Assembly (NCBI RefSeq): GCF_007565055.1
Contig: NC_044561.1
Location: forward strand, 32,939,483-33,003,482
Direction: 5' to 3'
Length of the DNA: 64,000 nucleotides
From: Rhinopithecus roxellana
Taxonomy: Eukaryota > Chordata > Mammalia > Primates > Cercopithecidae
Below, piece by piece: positions 56,691 through 64,000 of the stretch. The notes under the pieces are model-generated. The model saw only the letters and a program-made list of their open reading frames with translations. It did no database searches and was not told the origin of the DNA. Numbering within the stretch: the first letter of the stretch is position 1; each line of letters begins with the position of its first letter. Both the position numbers and the translations under genes were made by a program.

Positions 56691-59573
56691 TGATAATGTG
56701 AGGAAGATATTAGAAGCTGAGGTTCAAATTGCTTTGTAACAATTTTGTCTCTGTTCCTCTACACTGAGCCCTACGTATATGTGTCCACATATGTGTGTGT
56801 GCATTCACGTGCCTTTAAAATCCGGGTTTATAGTATTTTCACCTTGTCCACCCCAGTAATGTTTTCTTTTATTCTAATACCTTTTGCAAAAACCACTTAT
56901 TTGCCTCTCATTGATCAGAACTGATTCATGTGATTGACTAAATCTGGAAAATAGGTTGATGCTTGGAGCAGAAAAGAAATCAACCTAATTTGAACAACAT
57001 GGGAAGATTGGAAAACTACTGATTCTCTAAATCAGTAGTTTGATAAATTGTTACTACAAAATGGGTGAATGAACCCTGACCAATGAGTGGTCACTGCAGA
57101 AGTCCTGAAACATCAAAGTAGGCATGTCAATAGGCAATGAGACTTCCAACCTAGCTATGAGCTGGAAACTTGAAAAATGGAAGTCATCAAGAGATAGATG
57201 ATATTTAAGCAATACAGAAAGTTTAAATCAAGTTGGAGAGATGACAGAGAATAATAAATAGCACATTACCCAGCCCTATCGAACTCTAATATAAAGCTTG
57301 GGTATATGATAAGAGGTCAGTAAAGCAGTTGACAAAAGAATATCTCACTCATTTGTACAGCTGGTGATCAGGAGGGGAGTTACATTAGATTAAAGTCTTC
57401 TATAGACTTTATAGAAGTCTTTATAGAACCTTCTACAGGTTCTGCCTTTAAATGTCCCTAGGATCATTCCCTGTTCTTCGTGAATGTTCACTTAGAGTTT
57501 AGTTTCTCTAAAGTAGAGTTGGGAAGGACTTCTCTCTCCGATACAATGATCTTGTGTTTGTTTTGGGTTACACTGGTTCTACTTAGTCGCTCCTTTAATG
57601 CAATATCAGTGCTATGCTCTGGAAAGTCCTCGAAATTAGTGCAATGAATTAATAGCACACTTTCTGGCTTTCCAGAACTATGTTTTGGATTTACACATCT
57701 TAAAATGAGTTTTTCTTCATTTCCACAGGATATTGGGAGGGAAGGAGGTAAATTCCTATCCTCAACCTGCCACCTCCCACTAGTATTCCAAACGTTACTT
57801 CTATGAAATAATTTCCTGAAAGTTCTGTATGATTTTTGAAAATCCTGCTGTGTAAACCAAGTAATAATTTCCCCCTGGAAATTGAAATTAAGGATAAACA
57901 ATTGAGTGAAATTAACACTTAACTAATGTGTTTTCGTTCTAATTTATTAAATATTTTAGAGCTTTGGAAGCAAAAGCAGCAGCTCTTTTATAACTTTCCA
58001 GAACACCTTTATTATAATCAACCTATTTCATGTAACACTCTGATGTTCTTAGTTTTACTCGTAACTGGACTTTTGCCTCTCTAATTGCACCAATATAGTA
58101 ATAAAAGTTTTTAAAAAGATTTTATCGCTTTGAAAAGAGAATGAATTTATCCATTAGCTTATTGGCAGCCATCATCTTATAGAGGTCAGTTCGCTTAAGA
58201 CTATTGGATGGAATACATCTTCCTCAGTGTTCTCTTAAAATGTTAGGAAAAAAGCCTTCAAGACAACTACCATAGAAGTCAGGATACTTGCTTCAAATGA
58301 TGCTAGAGCATTGTTACTAGTCCTAGTACTATAAAATAAATGAAAGGTATCATAGAAACAAGTACATAAGAGACACCCAATCCATACTTGCTTACTCTTT
58401 TAAATAAAAGGCAATATGATAAATAAGTTAATTGATCTCTAGCTGGAATGTGGTCCTTATTAGATAGTTTGACATTCAACTGAAAAACCATTTCAGAATT
58501 TTATATGAACCCCATGCACATGGTTTACATCATTTAAAACTATATATTTTGCTCAATTGTTTTTTCATTTCTTTTCTGGCACTGCCTAAAACCAGATAAT
58601 ATTACACTACAAAAAGTGAATTGGTTACTAAGCCTTTCCAGCTGTGAAAAAGGAAATAAAATCCCGTACTTCTTAGGCACTATGTGTAAGAAAAACATTT
58701 TTCATGGCAAGTAAATACATGCTATGGCTCTTTACCTCCAGGTGAGCAGTCTTATTTTAAATTTTTAAAATGATTGTGACACTAATGAGATTTCAGCTAG
58801 GCAAACGGGGATATTGTTTGATTTTGTAGCTAATTCTATCTTTTCCTTATTCTTTAAGTAAAAAGGGATTTTTTTTTCCTGTATGATAAGAGTTGATGGT
58901 TTCTGGTATGAAGCTGGCACAATAGCCCTAAATTATAAATAGAAATACATCAATTCTCACTGAATCTCTTTTTTCAATAATATAATGACATTGGTATGCT
59001 ATGTCACTTTTCTAAATCTAATTTCCTTATCTATACATGTGATTAATAACCAAATGATATCAAACCCATTTTATGTGTGTGTTAAAGAATTTAACTCATT
59101 GATAGGCAGAGAGCAGACTCACTGCAAATGTTGTTGCTGTTCTTATTCTTGTTCTTATTATTTTTCTTGTTCTATAAGGAGGATGTACAAATCAATGTCA
59201 CCCTTCATAGGATCTCTTCCTGGTTTTAACTTTGTCAGAATTCCATATATTGGTGTTCAGATGTTCTAGCTGGAAACCTATAGCCATAAACTTTTAGTGG
59301 ACAAATAAGTAGACTTTGATAAAGCTGCAGCATCCTGTTGTTTTGTAATAAGCCAAAAGAAATGGCAGCCTACAAGAATGAGAAATTCATCTGTCTCCTG
59401 TGTTATATATTTGGTTGCTGAGATACCGTGCCTTCTTCTTTGGGACTATACTCCGTTTGGAAGACATATCCTTCAAGATCCTCCTGGAAAAAGAGTACAT
59501 AAGATGAATTTTTGGATCTGGCTATATCTGAGGTTATTTTTATGTTGCTTTCACCCTCGATTAATAGGATGGA
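56691..59573. other. Long unannotated stretch
   Basis: No gene supported. It includes the longest open frame of the window, 137 codons antisense at 57488-57901, which starts with ATG but has no recognised domain. Small inverted repeats occur at 57013-57041 and 57397-57417. Confidence 0.5.
57013..57041. other. Perfect 12-bp inverted repeat
   Basis: AAACTACTGATT and AATCAGTAGTTT are separated by five bases. No terminator or other functional context is seen. Confidence 0.85.
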
Positions 59574-60333
59574 TGGTATATTAGCACCCTACTGCTATTG
59601 TAAAAAGTTACCACAAAGTTGACGGTTTAAAACAACACAAATTTCTTTGTATTGACCTGGAGACTTTTGCTTTGAGAAAGCGTCGTCTTCAAGTATTTTC
59701 CAAAAGGATACTTGTGCCTTTGTCTCCTACTATGACTTTTAGCCAGACTGGTAAACCCGAGAGCATAACTTAACCTTCTACTGACATGGTGGTTCCTTAC
59801 ATTGCACAATGGGACATAGAGCCCCTGAATGACACTCACCGGTTTAATACACTGCCTGTGTGGTCCAATGTACACTGTGTTTACATCTATCCTATGAAGG
59901 AAAGACACCAATGGGGTGCCAATCTAAGAACTCTGATAAACCCCTCTATCGAAATGCTGTAATTGTTTCAAGTTTCTGAAAACTCCATATAATACATTTT
60001 CCATACTGCATTAAAATCTCTGGTTTCTGTTTACTTTTCCCCTATTCTTTCTACCCCAAGGTAGGAGAATGGGAGAGGAAAAAGGTGGCTGTGGTAGTAA
60101 GGGTGAAATTAGGAAGGGGAAGCCATGACTTAGTGTTTTAAAACAATACAAATGCATTCTCATGCAGTTCTAGAGGTCAGAAGTCTAAAATTGATCAGTA
60201 GGACTGCTTTCCTCTTAAAGGTTTTACAGAAAAGTGTGTTTCCTCGCCTTTTCTAGCATCTAGAGACTTTCCGCATGCTTGCCTTGTAGAAGTGGTCTAT
60301 CTTATATCTTCAAAGCCAACAGCAAATATCTGC

Positions 60334-60384
<51 letters not shown>

Positions 60385-60612
60385 CCAATCTTCAATCATA
60401 TGGTCTTTTCTGATTCTCACACTCCTGCCTCCCTTTCATAGGACCTTCATGATTACATTGGGTCTACCCAAATAATCCAGAATAATCTCTCCATCTCAAG
60501 ATCCTTAACTTAATATCCCCCAAGTCTCCTAACTCACACATAACATGTTCACATGTTCCAGGAATGAGAATATAGGTCTCATTATCATGGAAGGCCCAAA
60601 TCTTATCATCTA
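59574..60612 (-). mobile_element. MLT1-type LTR(s), antisense, split by about 480 bp
   Basis: Left part (59574-59644): CACCCTACTGCTATTGTAAA and GTTTAAAACAACACAAATTT, the reversed MLT1 3' end. Right part (60127-60612): GTTTTAAAACAATACAAATG, TTCTAGAGGTCAGAAGTC, TCATGATTACATTGGGTCTA and AAATAATCCAGAATAATCTC. About 28 bp of the same LTR region is present at both edges of the gap. The gap (59645-60126) has no similarity I recognise. Either one LTR was interrupted with a duplicated target, or two LTR remnants lie side by side. Confidence 0.65.
60337..60380 (+). repeat. (TC)22 microsatellite
   Basis: Twenty-two uninterrupted TC units inside the MLT1-type LTR. Probably polymorphic. Confidence 0.95.
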
Positions 60613-60719
60613 ATTTATCTAAATTAGTCATGGGTGGGGCTTTTACTATTATCCACTCCGGGACAAAATTATTCTCCATCGGGAGATCTGTGAAACTATA
60701 AAACATAATATTGGCTCCT

Positions 60720-61690
60720 GAAATACTATAGTGAGATAGGGATCAGATAACATGAATAGATAACCAATTCACAAAAGGAATCACCAGAGCTGAGCAATTT
60801 CAAAATCTATTTTTGCATTCAACATTAGGTTTCAAAGCTTGAGAATCATTCTCTGTGTTTCTTGGCTCCCCTGCTATTGTAGAGACTCCACATGTTTGCA
60901 GCTCAGTAGTTTTATCATTTTGTTTTCTACATGTAGAATTTGGAGAATTCAATAGCCTTCCCTCCTTTTGTTGTCTCCCTTTTAGTCCAAGCTGACATTG
61001 AGTACGTCTGTTGGCACAACATTCTTAAGAATCTTGCAAATGTTCCTTGTATGTTTCAGGGATTCTCTCCACTAGACAAGAGGCTCATCCACAAATCTTT
61101 CTTTTGTAATACCGTCTCTATTCCTGGCTTCTGCTTGGAAAGCTGAGGGGAACCATGATTCACTGCTCTAATCCCTTCAAAAGGCCATGTGTGTAACTGA
61201 ATACTCTGATCCTTTGATCCTTCCAAAGTACTAGCAAAAGGTTGTCCAGCCACACCTTGGCTTTCTGTCCAGAACAGGCTTTCTTGATTATGAATCTCCT
61301 AATTTTAGTGCCTTTGCAATCTGGATTGGCTGAGAATTTCCCAAGTCATCCAGTCCTGTTTCCCTTTTTCCTAACACTGCTTCCCTCAATCTCTCTCTCT
61401 CTTCTCACATTTCACTGTAAGCAATGGGAAGAAACAAGGCTCTACCTTCAGCATATTGCTTGGAAATCCCCTCAGCTAGATATCAAAGTTAATTTCTTAT
61501 AAGTTCTGCTTTCCACATAACTGTAGGACACAATTCCACCAAGCTTTCTGCTACTACATAATAAGGATTCCTTTTCCTCCACTTTCTAATAGCATTTTCC
61601 TCATTTCTTTATGAACCCTCATTGAGCACGCCTTTAATGCTCATATTTCTACCAATATTCCATTTATGATGCTGTATTTTCTAAGACGTA
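60720..61690 (-). mobile_element. MaLR internal sequence, antisense
   Basis: AGCTAGATATCAAAGTTAAT, AGTTCTGCTTTCCACATAAC, GGACACAATTCCACCAAGC and CACTTTCTAATAGCATTTTC resemble the internal region of MaLR elements read in reverse. It directly follows the antisense LTR, as expected for a partial MaLR provirus with its 3' LTR at left. Short frames here (for example 61242-61502) have no recognised protein similarity; MaLR internal regions carry little coding capacity. Confidence 0.5.
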
Positions 61691-63454
61691 TGAGTATAGG
61701 ATGGCTGAAAAATATTTTTACTCAGACTTTGTAGTTAGTGCTTCCTGTGAGAATTACCATGTCATTCTACTTCTCAGTTTTTTTTTTTTTTTTCATGTGA
61801 CCTGCTTTCCATCTGAAGGCTGTTATCACAGTTTATTAAAATCTGGTTGAGATTTTGTGACCCCTTGAACTAGAAACGGATGCACTTAAATTATACTTTT
61901 TATATTAACATGTCTATGTTTTTTTTTCATAATTTTTCTGAAATGTGTTATTCAGTTATTGAAACTCCAGGGTTAATCCCATCTTAAAATCTTTTATTTT
62001 GTACATTCTGTGTTCTATCTTATTTATTTATGTCGTTTTTGTAGGATTTGAAACACTGTTACTAATCTCTGATTTTTAACTTAAAACTTACAGCCTATTC
62101 TGGATGCATTATGGTTTTTTCCCCCATGGGCCATTATTTACATAATTTGAGGAATTTTAATATTTTATGATGCCTGCATTTTATATGATTCCTTTAACAT
62201 ACTTGTTTGTTTTGATATTTTTATTTAAAAGTCCTTAAAAATACTTGGTGATCTTCAAATGTTCATTTGTAATTTAAAATGTCACTTTAAAAGTACTCTT
62301 TGGACACAGTGTGCATTAGTGGGACTTGTCAACTGTTGATCTTTACCAGAGCAATGAGGTGCAGACATTGCCTCATGATACTTCCAAAACATTAATATCA
62401 GTTGTCTTGTTCTTAGAGGCCACTGGTTATCTCCAAAGAAGAGTTCTCTAATGTGCGTGTGGCAGATGAGGGAGGGAATGGTAGATTTTTATTGTAATCC
62501 TTGCGTTTCCCTGTGCCATCACAGTCCCTCAGTTACAACCTCCAACATACCTCATGTTCCTGGGAGGAGAGCTTCAGTGGCCCAGCCTCTTTAGAAAGTA
62601 TACATTGTTGTTGTTGTTATTGCTGTTTTTCTTTTTCCCTTGTTAAGTAAAGAATAGTTACATGACTGTAAGATGTTGGAAAGGGATTGGGGACTCCGGT
62701 TTCTGACATATTTACTTTAAACTAACTAAATTTCAGTCCTATATCATTTTCTTTATATTTAAAAGGGATCTGATATCTTTAGTATCTAATATTTGGAAGA
62801 ATCAGTGATGTTAATGATGCAATATGCTATATTTTATGAGGTTTATCTTTCCATTAAAGAAATGAAATAGTTTTCACTATTTTCCACTTAAAATGGATAC
62901 TTTTAAAATACTGTATACAACATTTTAGATGATAATTCTATGGTCGTTAATTTTGAGGATTTGTTGTTGTTAGATTTGTCAAATAAATACACATATGATT
63001 TTTTTCAAAACAAAGAGTACAGAATGTTTTACAGTGAAACCTAACATTCATCGTACCGCAATTTTCTCATCACCAATTCTGTTTTCCAGAAACTCTCTTG
63101 TGAGCCTGTAATGAGTGCCTGACTTTGTCACTTGCACAGTTTCATAGAACAGGCTTCCACTTCCATTTAAAATCTGTCATTGAAAAACACTATATTCTGA
63201 TTTCCCACTAAAATAATGACTTTCACATTTTTTATATTTCTCTTCAGCTCTCCTTATATATGTCTTTCTGAGAAATATTTTCACCAATTTTACTAATTTT
63301 ATATTGTCATGGTTAATAAATCTATATTGTGTTCTCCATAATGTGGTTTTCTATGATTAAAATACAGATTTCTTCCAAAAGTTAAAAGACAGTAAGCAAT
63401 ATTCATGGATCAGAAGATTCAATATGTCTAAAATAGTAATGCCCTCTAAATTCA
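61691..63454. other. Unannotated AT-rich stretch
   Basis: No gene or named repeat recognised. A T16 run lies at 61778-61793. Confidence 0.5.
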
Positions 63455-63610
63455 TCTATAGATAACATGGTGTTCCAATAAAAACACCAACATTCTTCAT
63501 TTTTATTAAGTCAGTTCTAAAATTTATATGGAAAATAAAGGACTTAGAATAGTCAAAACAATTTTCAATAAGAATAAGACAGTCAGAGAAACTTACAGTA
63601 AATTCCAACA
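63455..63610 (+). mobile_element. L1M ORF2 fragment, sense
   Basis: GTTCCAATAAAAACACCAAC, AAATTTATATGGAAAATAAA and TTAGAATAGTCAAAACAATT match an ORF2 3' segment of an old L1. The rest of the window to 64000 shows nothing I can name. Confidence 0.6.
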
Positions 63611-64000
63611 TCCCTCAGCATTTCAGAAGATTGATTTTTATTAAGAACTACCATGTCTTTACCAAACTTCCTTACACTCTCTCCAATAAGATCTGACTTT
63701 CAGTCTTCGGTGACCTCTTCTTTAAGTGTTTTATTTTAGTGGTGGATTGCTCCCAATAGCTGCTATTACTTATTCTTTAGAGTTCTATTTGCTCCTACTT
63801 AGTCAATCCCCCACTACTTTAATTCCCATGTTAACAGTTTTGATATTAACATTTCTCTGTTGAAATTACTGTGAGGTTTCTGTCTTCTGATGGGTTCCTC
63901 ATAGATACATTGCCAAAAACGTGAAAATAAATTAAGTACATATCAAGTGCTGAATACCCAGAAAATACTTGTACTTCCATAAGATGAAATATTTATCAGT

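Noticed and set aside
59627..59911. 94-codon antisense frame considered as a processed pseudogene
   Set aside because: The surrounding insert has no A tail or processed-copy target duplication, and the frame ends in MLT1 LTR sequence.
60464..61502. 80- to 86-codon frames considered as retroviral coding remnants
   Set aside because: They lie in MLT1 LTR and MaLR-like internal sequence; no gag, protease, polymerase or envelope motif is visible.
1..64000. CRISPR array, operon, riboswitch or prokaryotic mobile system
   Set aside because: All recognisable content is primate SINE, LINE, LTR and DNA-transposon sequence; there are no regularly spaced short repeats with unique spacers and no dense coding.
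1..64000. tRNA, U6, 7SL, 5S or mitochondrial insertion
   Set aside because: No block matching these was noticed by eye apart from the tRNA-derived MIR and 7SL-derived Alu elements; a covariance-model search would be needed to exclude small RNA pseudogenes.

Overview
The window reads as AT-rich, non-coding, repeat-laden DNA from the nuclear genome of a primate, most likely an Old World monkey. Alu elements of all ages are present. The youngest (4916-5168, 5410-5722, 16784-17096) share variants I associate with cercopithecid AluY lineages: a CTCAAGCC head, GCCGGATCTCAGCTC near the right-arm end, and an ACTAG link between the arms. The species call is inference; primate origin is secure.

No protein-coding gene, exon, tRNA, rRNA or other functional RNA gene can be supported. 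The longest open frames (137, 124, 110 and 106 codons) resemble no family I recognise, and many of the shorter ones are Alu, LTR or MIR sequence read as protein. The window could be intergenic or lie inside a large intron.

Layout. 1-4540: unique sequence with an old local duplication, a solo ERV1-type LTR with clean boundaries, and a MaLR LTR. 4540-8480: an ancient L1M element carrying two young Alus. 8481-21600: mostly unannotated sequence with Alus, two ERV1-type LTRs and an L1M 3' portion. 21600-28400: ancient MIR and L2 fragments, an L1M 3' end and a MaLR LTR split by an Alu. 29160-33350: two Alus, then a long antisense L1 whose 5' side joins a GC-richer segment. 35800-39800: an L1M broken by a recent-looking composite rearrangement. 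40000-50000: L1 tails, a Tigger-like DNA transposon, two MaLR LTRs and two Alus. 51670-54370: an MLT1 LTR interrupted by another, two more MaLR LTRs and a quasi-palindromic cluster. 55970-61690: an L2 split by an Alu, then an antisense MaLR LTR with internal sequence. The end holds an L1 scrap.

The most unusual item is the composite insertion at about 37383-37960. It joins a 59-bp exact direct copy of 36580-36638, a tandem pair of 28-bp near-perfect palindromes, and a 217-bp inverted copy of 35833-36049 with one mismatch. The last is bracketed by 20-bp exact direct repeats. This pattern suggests replication-based template switching. It is a structural-mutation finding rather than a gene system. 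All repeat-family names come from recognition by eye, without a database search.
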